This document shows, in pieces, positions 24,095-32,114 of a DNA stretch of 64,000 nt. The stretch's first letter is position 1; every line of letters begins with the position of its first letter. The translations under genes were made by a program, and so were the position numbers. The notes under the pieces were generated by a model. It saw nothing but the letters and a program-made list of their open reading frames with translations, was not told the DNA's origin and ran no database searches. Origin of the DNA: Sinanaerobacter chloroacetimidivorans (GTDB lineage: Bacteria > Bacillota > Clostridia > Peptostreptococcales > Anaerovoracaceae); NCBI RefSeq assembly GCF_018128545.1, contig NZ_JAGSND010000010.1, positions 1-64,000 of the forward strand, in the 5' to 3' direction.

Positions 24095-26863
24095 GTGAAA
24101 ATTACAATTAGTACATACAATTACTATATTAAAAATCTGGAAGCCGCCTATATTTATCGGGCAGCAATAACAGAGAAGGAATACAGCGTAAAAGATATTC
24201 CAATATCAAATTTATATACGGCTACATTTCCGTTTAGTTTAGAAAGTATCAGAGCAAAACGGTTAGCTAAAAACGAATTTGAGTTTCAGGCTGATAAACG
24301 ATATACGGAAATGTTTATTAATGTCACCTTCAAAAAAGATTACAAAGATGCTGAAACAGGGAAAAAAGTAAAAAAGAATAAGATCAGAAAATATATTTAT
24401 AATCACGGATTTTCAGTTGATGGAATCAAATATTGTTTTTACAAACGAGGTTCAAATAAAGCCAAGAATGGATCCGCTATATTTGTTAGACGACAGTATT
24501 ATGATAGGCTGATCTCAAAAAGCAACTTAGGTATAACCTTTGAAAAAAATGAAATGATTGATATGGCAAGTATTCGAGCATATGAGGCTTTAATAATGTC
24601 TTCAATTGAATTCACTATAGAATTGAAAGCTAGTGAAATTCTTATAATCGATGATATTTATGGTCGAGAATTCGAAACAAGAGCAAGTATTACCGAACAG
24701 GTTGAAAATAAAATAATAACCGAAACCAAAACAATCTCCAGAACAAATTGCCTAACTGATGGTCAGTCATTATTGGATGAATCTGTTTTTGAGAAATATA
24801 ATAAAAGTCATAAAGCTTTTATGCTTTTAAGAAATGATTGGTTGAAATCATGTGCTTTCAATACAAGACTTCAATCATTTTGGGAAGCTGAAGGAATAAC
24901 AGAAATTGTTGAAAAATTAGATGGTAAAGTAACAGGTCGAACATTGAAATGTAGTGAAATCAAATTGATTATCACCCCAAACAGCCTTAAATGGTTAAAA
25001 CTTACCAATAGTAAATTTGAAGGTGATAAAATTAAATGTTATCTACATTGGCTAACTCATATTGAAAATACCGTTGGGGTTGTTAAATGTGACAAAGCCG
25101 GTAATTATGGATCATCTAATAGAGCCACTTATCAATTAATCAATTCTCTTCCATTAAGTTATGGCGAAGTTAAAGAGCTGGCGAAAATTGAAATTGATTA
25201 TGTAATGTCCTTGAAAAATGACTTTGCTATATTTAAAAACTATATTGGTCAGAATCATGAAGGTCTACTTGAAGATGATGGTATAGAAGACAAAGAAGAT
25301 AGCGTAAATGATGAATATAAATCAAATGCTTTGATCAATGCACTCTTGGCGGTGAACAGTGAATTCCGGAAAACAACCAAATTTATAGATTGGAAAAAGG
25401 AGCAGATTAATTATTATATTGATGGGCTAAGGCGTGGAAAACTAAGGCTAAAAGATACGGTCTATGTCACATTATTTTGCAATCCTTATAGTATGCTTCA
25501 GGCTACCATAGGAAAGTATGAAAAAGGTGAATGTTCTCAAAAGGGAAGAGAAATTTGGTGCAGTTATTATAAAGAAGGTATGAATTTATGTGGCAGCAGA
25601 AACCCTCACGTTAATAGTGGGAACGTTTTGTATCTTACAAATAAGTACCGTGATGAATACAGTTGGTTTAATCTTACGGAACATATTATCATTATAAATG
25701 CGAATGATAATGATATTTTGGACAGGGCACAGGGTGCCGACATGGATTCAGACCAGTTTCTTTTACTTCCTCATAGTACACTAGTTAGAATGGCAAAATA
25801 TTGTGAAGAGAATTTCCCAACTCCAATAAATCTGGTTGAAGGTAAAGTTAAATTAAGGAAGAATAACAATCTTGAACTAGCAAAACTAGACAATATGCTT
25901 TGTAACAATGCCATTGGAAAGATCGTAAATAAGAGCCAAATAATTAACTCATATATGTGGGATTATATTTCAAAAGGTGCTGATGATGGATTGATTGATG
26001 CATATTATCAAGCCAGCAGCAGATTATCCAGCCTTAGTCAGATTGAAATCGATAAGAGTAAAAAAAGTTTCGATAATATTAAAATTACTAAAGAAATGAA
26101 TTTGATTAATGAATTCCAGTATGACAACAAACCAATATTAGATTTTCATATAACGGAATCCGGAAAATTTGATAAAAAAGGAAAACCAATATTAGATAAA
26201 AAGATGATCGTTCCAAGCTTTTTTAAATATGTGACAAAGAAAGATAATCATAGAGACAATAACAAATATAGAGCCTTTAGATCGGAAGGGTTTCAATGTC
26301 CGATGGATTTTTTAGAAGATATTCTTGATAAGGAAATCAAGAAACCTCATCCTATTAAAGACAAGGTACAATTTAAGGATTTGCTTGTCAGACAAAAGGA
26401 TTTAAATGGTAATGACGCAAATTCAAAACAACTTGATAAAATATATGCCATTGTTAAGAAGTGGGATAATAAAATTAAATCATTAAATTTGGATTCGTGT
26501 GTTTTAAACGATAAGGCAAAAAAAACAGTAAGACAAAATGCTAAATCGAAAGCTATTAGTGATTTAAAGAACCTCACTATAAACAGTAAGACCATTTTAA
26601 TGATTTTACGAAAGGCTTTTGGAGTTACTGAAAATGACATTGGTTTTAGCAAACATGCAATGATGACATTAAATCTATTATATTTCGCATATCCTAAAGA
26701 AACATTGGACTGTTTTAGAAATACTCAGACTAAAGACGAGTTTCTTATAAAAACTACAGATGGTCTAAGGGACGGAATCATTGAAATATTTGGTGAAACG
26801 TACATCAGAAAAATTGTACATTATCCCGAAATTCAAGATCAGAATAAGAAAAAAATATCTTAA
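24095..26863 (+). CDS. QDE-1/YonO-type two-barrel RNA polymerase-like protein
   Basis: 922 residues counted from GTG. The middle carries, in order, the conserved blocks of cellular RdRPs and phage YonO-type polymerases: ITPNSLKWLKL (293-303, compare RPSM-x-KF), SSNRATYQLINSLPLSYGEV (340-359, compare LNRQ...LG), GKYEKGEC (473-480, compare GEVFVQ), SRNPHVNSGNV (501-511, compare TRNPCLHPGDV) and GADMDSDQ with D549, D551 and D553 (compare GGDLDGD / NADFDGDQ), the Mg2+-binding triad. Known relatives make RNA from DNA in phage SPbeta and crAss phages. A Lys-rich C-terminal region follows. The start is uncertain: GTG abuts the ribosome site, and ATT at 24101 has better spacing. Confidence 0.8.
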   Translation: MKITISTYNYYIKNLEAAYIYRAAITEKEYSVKDIPISNLYTATFPFSLESIRAKRLAKNEFEFQADKRYTEMFINVTFKKDYKDAETGKKVKKNKIRKYIYNHGFSVDGIKYCFYKRGSNKAKNGSAIFVRRQYYDRLISKSNLGITFEKNEMIDMASIRAYEALIMSSIEFTIELKASEILIIDDIYGREFETRASITEQVENKIITETKTISRTNCLTDGQSLLDESVFEKYNKSHKAFMLLRNDWLKSCAFNTRLQSFWEAEGITEIVEKLDGKVTGRTLKCSEIKLIITPNSLKWLKLTNSKFEGDKIKCYLHWLTHIENTVGVVKCDKAGNYGSSNRATYQLINSLPLSYGEVKELAKIEIDYVMSLKNDFAIFKNYIGQNHEGLLEDDGIEDKEDSVNDEYKSNALINALLAVNSEFRKTTKFIDWKKEQINYYIDGLRRGKLRLKDTVYVTLFCNPYSMLQATIGKYEKGECSQKGREIWCSYYKEGMNLCGSRNPHVNSGNVLYLTNKYRDEYSWFNLTEHIIIINANDNDILDRAQGADMDSDQFLLLPHSTLVRMAKYCEENFPTPINLVEGKVKLRKNNNLELAKLDNMLCNNAIGKIVNKSQIINSYMWDYISKGADDGLIDAYYQASSRLSSLSQIEIDKSKKSFDNIKITKEMNLINEFQYDNKPILDFHITESGKFDKKGKPILDKKMIVPSFFKYVTKKDNHRDNNKYRAFRSEGFQCPMDFLEDILDKEIKKPHPIKDKVQFKDLLVRQKDLNGNDANSKQLDKIYAIVKKWDNKIKSLNLDSCVLNDKAKKTVRQNAKSKAISDLKNLTINSKTILMILRKAFGVTENDIGFSKHAMMTLNLLYFAYPKETLDCFRNTQTKDEFLIKTTDGLRDGIIEIFGETYIRKIVHYPEIQDQNKKKIS

Positions 26864-26872
26864 TTTAACTGG

Positions 26873-26904
26873 AAAGGAAGTATGAAAAACTACTTCCTTT
26901 TGTT
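26873..26904 (+). terminator. Terminator after the polymerase gene
   Basis: A perfect 10-bp stem AAAGGAAGTA (26873-26882) with TACTTCCTTT (26891-26900), then TGTTG. Confidence 0.85.
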
Positions 26905-27038
26905 GTAAATTCCAAAAAATAGGAAGATGCGTTCTGCAACTTGCTTATTTCAATAAGTACAGGAATTGTCCCAATGGGGTTATATGATATAGGCAATATT
27001 TAGCCTTAAAAAATTTTTAATAGAAAGGAACAAGCGGT

Positions 27039-27251
27039 ATGCAAATAGATATATTTGACTTATATGATAGTGAAAAATGCCAAATCTGGCGAAAGAGAAA
27101 CCGAATCAGACTCACAGATATTGCGAAATATTGCAAGTGTACTGCATCGGCAATATCCCAGTTTGAGAATGGCATTCTTGATTTATCGGATGAAAAAATG
27201 GATAAATATGAAGAATTTATTAGGCTGTATGAAGCAAGACAAGGTAAATAA
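27039..27251 (+). CDS. Small XRE/Cro-like regulator
   Basis: 70 residues, mostly one HTH_3 domain: WRKRNRIRLTDIAKYCKCTA, then SAISQFENGILDLSDEK. AAAGGA lies 10 bases before the ATG. It sits between the polymerase and the primase and may time early gene expression. Confidence 0.8.
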   Translation: MQIDIFDLYDSEKCQIWRKRNRIRLTDIAKYCKCTASAISQFENGILDLSDEKMDKYEEFIRLYEARQGK

Positions 27252-27411
27252 TTTTTTTTGGCTGCATAATAGATATAAATTACATTTGTATTATACATCA
27301 TATTCAAGTAATGTCAATATTAAATTTAAAAATACCCATTATGGGAATCAATACGAAAAACAAAAAGGTGAAATCGGGAAAGAAGTTGATGAAAGATTAA
27401 TAAAGGCATTG

Positions 27412-28931
27412 ATGCACAAAGAAACTTCTTCAGGTTCCTGTTTGGTGATCTACAGAAAAATGAGTATATTAGAATAGTGTGTTTAAGTGATTCAGGTGAT
27501 TTGAAGCCTGAATTTTTTAATGTCATAGATGATGCTATAGATTATGTAAATAAATATAAGCATAATTTTAATATTTTTACAAGTCTGAGTACAACAAATG
27601 GACAATCTGGAGAACGGGAAAATTTAATTAGAAGAAGAGTGTTAGCATTCGATTTTGATAAAAAAGATTTGGGTAATAATTTCAATCATAAAGATATCCT
27701 CAGACTCTTTAATGAAAATGGTATTTATTATCATGCGCTTGTTAGCAGCGGTGGCGGCTTTCATGTTTATGTTCTAATTAAAGATACTGATGATATTGAT
27801 AAAATTATTGAAGTAAATACTGCACTTGCCAAGAGGTTAGGAGCTGACCCAAATGCAGTCAAGACAACTCAAATATTAAGAGTTCCGCATACATACAACC
27901 ATAAAAATAATACCAAGAAGCAAGTGAACTTAATGCATATGGCAACGCCGGAGAAACAGAAGCCATATGATCTCGATAAATTATATAAGCAGTATTGCTT
28001 ATTATCGGATGATAAATTTATCAGACATATAAAAACGGCTATGCCTTATTGTATCGGAGAAATTCTAAAAGGTGTTCCTGAAGGACATAGGAATTTCTGT
28101 TTAGGACGATTGGCGGCACACTTAAAAAAGAATAGTTATAGTCAAGTACAAGCCTTTGAAATTATTAAAGAGTGGAATGCAAAATGTAATCCTCCCGAAA
28201 AGGTTAATGATTTACAAAAGCATTTTCAAGCCTACTGGAAGAAGGATTATAAATTGCTTGGATGCAAGACAGATAATCCAGAAATCCAAAGTATATTATC
28301 TGATTACTGCGATCGGTTTAATTGTAATAAATCAGATCAGGATGAGATAATTGTTATTGATGAAAAAGTTGTAGAATTAGAACATAAGCACATTCAGCTT
28401 TTGAAGAATAAAAAGGGTTTTAAAATGAATGGAAATCATCTTGCAATGTTAAGTATTCTTAATATTTATTCAGAAGGTCTTTCTACAAAGCAGATTATTG
28501 AACAATTAACCAGTACAATTACACATAAATGTTGTATGTCGAAGAATACGATTTCTAGAGTACTAGGAGATTTGATAGATAATAAAATAGTCGATTGTAT
28601 TGAAGGTAAGAATAAAAATCAGTCAAATTTTTATATTTTAAATAGAGCTCAATGTGAGAAAAACGAGTTATTATTTTTAAGTTTCCATTCGATACAAAGG
28701 TTTATTGATAGGGTTATCACGCCAAACGAATTAAGAGTTTACTGTTATATGAGATATAGAAAACAAATAGGTAAAAATCTGACTCAGGATGAGTTGGCAG
28801 ATGATTTAGGTACAACACGGAAAGAAGTGTGTGAATGTATTAAGAATTTGGAGAAGGCTAGATATCTAATTATTTATAAGGATTATTCAGTAAATCCTAA
28901 TGGAGTTAATATATATACCTTCTTGGTATAA
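27412..28931 (+). CDS. Archaeo-eukaryotic-type (AEP) primase with winged-helix tail; likely 5' frameshift
   Basis: The frame starting GTG 27477 encodes 484 residues. Numbered from there, the AEP catalytic blocks are VLAFDFD (D59, D61), SSGGGFHVY (H96) and ILRVPHTYNHK (R135, H138), followed by a helical PriCT-like region to YCDRFNC and a C-terminal double winged helix. It should make primers, or primer plus DNA, for phage replication. GTG 27477 has no ribosome site. The frame is open upstream and reads NFFRFLFGDLQKNEYIRI, typical of the family N-terminus. AAAGG with ATG 27412 fits a start four codons before a 1-nt deletion near 27424. Confidence 0.8.
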
Positions 28932-29340
28932 AGAGAAGGATATGTATATGGATAGATATAGAATCATAAGCCTAGTATATATATTTTGTATGTATGTGTA
29001 ACCTTTTTTGGGATACGGCATACCTCAAAGTACTGAAAACAATGGTTTTTAAGAATTATTTCCGTTGCGTGTTTTTTGGGATACGGAAAGAGAATTTAAT
29101 TATATGAAAATAACATAAAGGGTATTCAGCAGCCCGAAGTGTTCATTTTATTTTCATCCTTTTTATGGGTTGGTGCATTCCCAAAATGCATAATGGGAAA
29201 TATTTTAACCATTTATATTTCCTTTCTTTCTCGAGGGCATGAGCTGTTTTGGTTCGTGCCTTTGATATTTATACGGTGAAAGTCGTTTAAATATAAACAC
29301 AATTGCTAAATTGTTTTAACCATTTTTAGTAAGAGTTGTT
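28932..29340 (+). other. Repeat-bearing noncoding region, candidate replication origin
   Basis: AT-rich, no gene. TTTTTTGGGATACGG occurs at 29004-29018 and 29072-29086; TTTTAACCATTT at 29203-29214 and 29314-29325; an interrupted palindrome CCCA-AA-ATGCAT-AA-TGGG lies at 29180-29197. It follows the primase gene directly, where phage and plasmid origins often lie. Confidence 0.4.
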
Positions 29341-29517
29341 GGTTCTGAAGTGGTGCAAATCCACCTTCCTCCAAAGTAAGGTCTGAACCATACTAGGCAT
29401 CAATAATCAAAAGGTGGTAAGTTTCCACCTGCATGACCTCTGGGTGTACTGGAGGTTGTGTTGCCAAAAAATAAAATGATTTCATCCTCATTCTTTCTTT
29501 GATAGATCACGGCAGAG
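29341..29517 (+). ncRNA. Candidate structured RNA (three-way junction plus two hairpins)
   Basis: GGTTC (29341-29345) pairs with GAACC (29385-29389), enclosing GTGG/CCAC (29350-29353, 29361-29364) and CTT/AAG (29365-29367, 29378-29380). Then come AGGTGG/CCACCT (29412-29417, 29425-29430) and ACCTC/GAGGT (29436-29440, 29452-29456). A terminator closes the unit. No reading frame covers it. Type unknown; it is not a tRNA. Confidence 0.45.
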
Positions 29518-29545
29518 GGCGGTAGTGATATACCGCCTTTTGTTG
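29518..29545 (+). terminator. Intrinsic terminator ending the structured RNA
   Basis: GGCGGTA (29518-29524) pairs with TACCGCC (29531-29537), then TTTTGTTG. Confidence 0.9.
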
Positions 29546-29594
29546 TGCGGAAAAGAAGAGAGATGACAATAAATAAATGAAAGTAGTGATTGTT

Positions 29595-29764
29595 TGATAC
29601 AAATTTCAAGAGCAGAAGCGGATTATATTAGGTCAAAACATATTGATCTTGATGTATCCATGACTGGACGAGGTAAGCGAAAGCAAAAGTATTATGCGCC
29701 GGAAGCAAATGTAATATTTGATTTGCTTAGCGAGTTAAATAAAACTATAAAAACAAAGGAGTAA
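29595..29764 (+). pseudogene. Small phage gene with 1-nt deletion
   Basis: From TTG 29595 the frame reads IQISRAEADYIRSKHIDLDV, then SMTGRGKRKQKYYA, and then stops early; in the -1 frame it continues EANVIFDLLSELNKTIKTKE to a stop at 29764. The join fits one lost base near 29700. The protein looks like a common short DNA-binding-type phage protein of about 56 residues. Confidence 0.45.
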
Positions 29765-29772
29765 AAGAAAGA

Positions 29773-30219
29773 ATGATTGATTTTGAAAAAATGAGACAGG
29801 AAAAGACTGTGGTTATATTTTCGCAGCGGATAGCGGAGAAGTTAGTGTTTCGATATGGTCTGAGAAATTTAATAGCCATAGAAAAATCTAATAGAGATGA
29901 ACGAAGGAAAGTATATATCTTTTTTAATTTCCCAGAACTTGTGGACGAGTTTCAGCAAATGGTAGAAGATTTAAAATGGCTTGAAAATGAAAGATGCAAG
30001 ACTGAGCAGGACTATTACAATATATCGGATAAAGTTAAAAAGCCAGGATCAGAAATAGTTGAGCCGGAACCAACGGAAGAAACTATTTCATCAGTGAATG
30101 ATTCTGACCTCTTGCCGGAGGATGACGGAAAGCCAAAAGCTAAAAGGGGAAGAAAAAAGAAATCTAATATGAAAAATGAATTACAGGGGGAGCATACAGA
30201 AATTTATGAAACAGTATGA
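29773..30219 (+). CDS. DUF5659-like phage protein
   Basis: 148 residues. The N-terminal 60 residues (VVIFSQRIAEKLVFRYGLRN, then KVYIFFNFPELVDEF) resemble the short DUF5659 domain, in which a substrate-like loop precedes a KVYxF strand. The rest is an acidic linker ending in a basic patch KAKRGRKKKS, likely nucleic-acid binding. AAAGGAG stands about 11 bases upstream. Confidence 0.6.
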   Translation: MIDFEKMRQEKTVVIFSQRIAEKLVFRYGLRNLIAIEKSNRDERRKVYIFFNFPELVDEFQQMVEDLKWLENERCKTEQDYYNISDKVKKPGSEIVEPEPTEETISSVNDSDLLPEDDGKPKAKRGRKKKSNMKNELQGEHTEIYETV

Positions 30220-30631
30220 CAACATTCTAATCAAAGATATCGATCTGGCACAAGCCATTATAGACGCAGGATATTTTAATAAACTATTATACAAAGGGCT
30301 TGGTAAACATAATAGCGGCGTGCCTCAATGGCGGTTTGAGAACTGTCAAGAGATATGGTCAATCATTAAACGGTATCATGAAGAGACTAAAAAAGAATGG
30401 GCAGAAACTCCCATTCAATATCCGGGACATATGCAATTTATTGAGATTTTGGGCAGTGACTATGCAGAACGATTAATTAGAGAGTTTGGACTGATTAAGC
30501 GTTTTGTATTTGCGGTAAAGTCTAAAGACTTTGATGATAAATTAATATGTAAATTCCAACGTTCTCCTGATGTGATGAAGGCATGGAATCAGATCTATTA
30601 TGAGGGTGGTGCCGATAATGAAGAAATATAA
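30206..30631 (+). CDS. Hypothetical phage protein
   Basis: 141 residues from ATG 30206 (MKQYDNILIKDIDLAQAII); GGGGGAG lies upstream. It overlaps its neighbours on both sides (14 bases each), typical of phage operons. Mostly helical; no family recognised. Confidence 0.6.
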   Translation: MKQYDNILIKDIDLAQAIIDAGYFNKLLYKGLGKHNSGVPQWRFENCQEIWSIIKRYHEETKKEWAETPIQYPGHMQFIEILGSDYAERLIREFGLIKRFVFAVKSKDFDDKLICKFQRSPDVMKAWNQIYYEGGADNEEI

Positions 30632-30956
30632 TATAACCTTGAAGAATGGACGAAAGTATGAATGTGTCGCTGATAAGGATTTGAATTTAAACAGCTTCAA
30701 TAACTTTGCGAATTTTATAGAGCTGGAGGGCGTTGATGGAATTAAAATGATCTTCGCAAAGGATGAGATTGAAACAGTGAGGGTAGAAGAATTGGAAGAT
30801 AGGATAGAGTCTGAAGAAGATCCTATTAATTCATATTTTAAAGATAAGTTTAATATCACCGATGAGCAATTAAAAAAGTTATATGACGGCATTGCTTATA
30901 GTCGTAAATGGCAACCGGTTTGGGATCATAAAGCCGGGTATTTGAGGTTTGAATAA
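30618..30956 (+). CDS. Hypothetical phage protein
   Basis: 112 residues from ATG 30618 (MKKYNITLKNGRKYECVAD); GAGGGTGG is 9 bases upstream. The first half looks like a small beta barrel, the second is acidic and helical, ending WQPVWDHKAGYLRFE. Not recognised. Last plus-strand gene before a convergent minus-strand gene. Confidence 0.6.
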   Translation: MKKYNITLKNGRKYECVADKDLNLNSFNNFANFIELEGVDGIKMIFAKDEIETVRVEELEDRIESEEDPINSYFKDKFNITDEQLKKLYDGIAYSRKWQPVWDHKAGYLRFE

Positions 30957-30957
30957 T

Positions 30958-30994
30958 ATAAAATGAAAAGAGCAAGGTGAAAATCATCTTGCTC
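30958..30994 (-). terminator. Terminator for the minus-strand GSALSQ gene
   Basis: GAGCAAGGTGA (30970-30980) pairs with TCATCTTGCTC (30984-30994), one G-T pair. On the minus strand it is followed by TTTTCATTTT. Confidence 0.8.
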
Positions 30995-31008
30995 AGCTGG
31001 CATATTAT

Positions 31009-31149
31009 TTACTTTTTCTTTGAACTGGAAGGTCTTTGTGACAAAGCACTTCCGGCAGCGGTTTTGGATGCTGCTCCAGTCCTTCCATCACGGAGGACTT
31101 TTGAAGCGGCAGTTGCCGCGCTCTTGGATGTTACTTTTGATGTTGCCAT
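31009..31149 (-). CDS. 46-residue GSALSQ-motif small protein, antisense to the late operon
   Basis: Reads MATSKVTSKSAATAASKVLR, continues DGRTGAASKTAAGSALSQRP and ends KKK. It has an ideal ribosome site (GAAAGGAGAG, 11 bases, ATG) and its own terminator. The layout 'ASK.L.DGR ... SAAGSALSQ' recalls a widespread family of tiny, Ser/Ala/Lys-rich bacterial proteins of unknown function. Its composition is much richer in G+C than the genes around it. It is the only minus-strand gene within the structural region. Confidence 0.75.
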   Translation of the reverse strand: MATSKVTSKSAATAASKVLRDGRTGAASKTAAGSALSQRPSSSKKK

Positions 31150-31289
31150 ATATCCGTCCACTCTCCTTTCTTCAATATATTGTTATGAACGTTTGTTCTA
31201 ACACAATATAAAGTATAAGTTACTATTCGATAGCTGTCAAGACAAAACGATAAATATTCTGACAATTTAATCTATATATGGGGAGAGAC

Positions 31290-31646
31290 ATGGCGAAATA
31301 TAGTTTTTATAATACTACACGTTGGAGAAAGTTAAGGCAGTTCGTTATTGATCGAGCAGGGGGAATCTGTGAGGTATGTCATGTTGAGAAGGGAACAATA
31401 GCAGACCATATTGAGGAAGTTACTGATGATAATGTTAATGATCCGAATATAGTTTGGAATCCTGAAAACTTACAAGCTGTGTGTCAGGACTGTCACAATA
31501 GGAAACATCATGGAAATGGTGGAGCTGTGGTTGATGGTCTGATGTTTGATAGTGAGGGAAATTTAATAGTGATTGATGATTCAGATCTGATTACTTTAGC
31601 GAACCAAAGCGTGAGTACTCCCCCATTGCAAACCTTAAAACGTTGA
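31290..31646 (+). CDS. HNH endonuclease (packaging-associated)
   Basis: 118 residues from ATG 31290 (MAKYSFYNTTRWRKLRQFVI), chosen for GGGGAGAG upstream. HNH motif: CEVCHVEKGTIADHIEEV, then NLQAVCQDCHNRKHH, with paired CxxC zinc ligands. HNH proteins beside TerS/TerL of HK97-like cos phages nick DNA for packaging. Confidence 0.88.
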   Translation: MAKYSFYNTTRWRKLRQFVIDRAGGICEVCHVEKGTIADHIEEVTDDNVNDPNIVWNPENLQAVCQDCHNRKHHGNGGAVVDGLMFDSEGNLIVIDDSDLITLANQSVSTPPLQTLKR

Positions 31647-31728
31647 AATTTAAAACCGATGGATATCTACAATTTTCCTCTCTATGGGATATTCTCACAT
31701 GGAAGACTTAGACAAGGAGGTAATCACT

Positions 31729-32106
31729 ATTGAAAATAACAATTTATTAGATAAATTCGACAAAGATAAAGTTTATAAAGCAGAATTGAAAAAACTTAAA
31801 GGGATTTTTAAAGATATCCCGAAAGATAAAATGCAAGTTGCGGAAAGCCTTATAGATCAGACCGCATTTATGCAAGCAACCCTAAAAGAATTGAGTTTGT
31901 ACATAGATAGAGATGGTGCAATCTCATCAGATGGTAAAGGGAATGTTAAAGAATCTCCGGCAGTTAAAAGTTATACAGCCTTAATAAACCGCTATAGTAA
32001 TTCAATAAAACAACTGCTTGATTTATTACCCAAGAATATTTCAGAGCCTTCAAATGAAGATAATAATGCGAAGGATGAATTACTTACCTTTATAAAAAAT
32101 AGGTAG
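31729..32106 (+). CDS. terS: Terminase small subunit (P27-like), non-ATG start
   Basis: About 126 residues. Helical, with the layout of P27-type small terminases (DQTAFMQATLKELSLYID, then KSYTALINRYSNSIKQLLDL). A perfect AAGGAGG (31714-31720) points at ATT 31729, 8 bases away; in-frame ATGs at 31684 and 31699 have no ribosome site. So either an AUU start is used or an ATG was lost. It lies directly before TerL. Confidence 0.75.
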   Translation: MENNNLLDKFDKDKVYKAELKKLKGIFKDIPKDKMQVAESLIDQTAFMQATLKELSLYIDRDGAISSDGKGNVKESPAVKSYTALINRYSNSIKQLLDLLPKNISEPSNEDNNAKDELLTFIKNR

Positions 32107-32114
32107 GTGATTCA

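Noticed and set aside
29345-29375. T-arm-like stretch GTGG-TGCAAAT-CCAC followed by CTTCCTCCA, suggestive of a tRNA 3' end
   Set aside because: No matching 5' acceptor strand, D-arm or anticodon arm lies upstream at the right distance; it fits better as part of the structured RNA.
30977-31201. Plus-strand open frame of 74 residues over the GSALSQ gene
   Set aside because: No ribosome site, starts inside a terminator, and the minus-strand gene explains the open frame.
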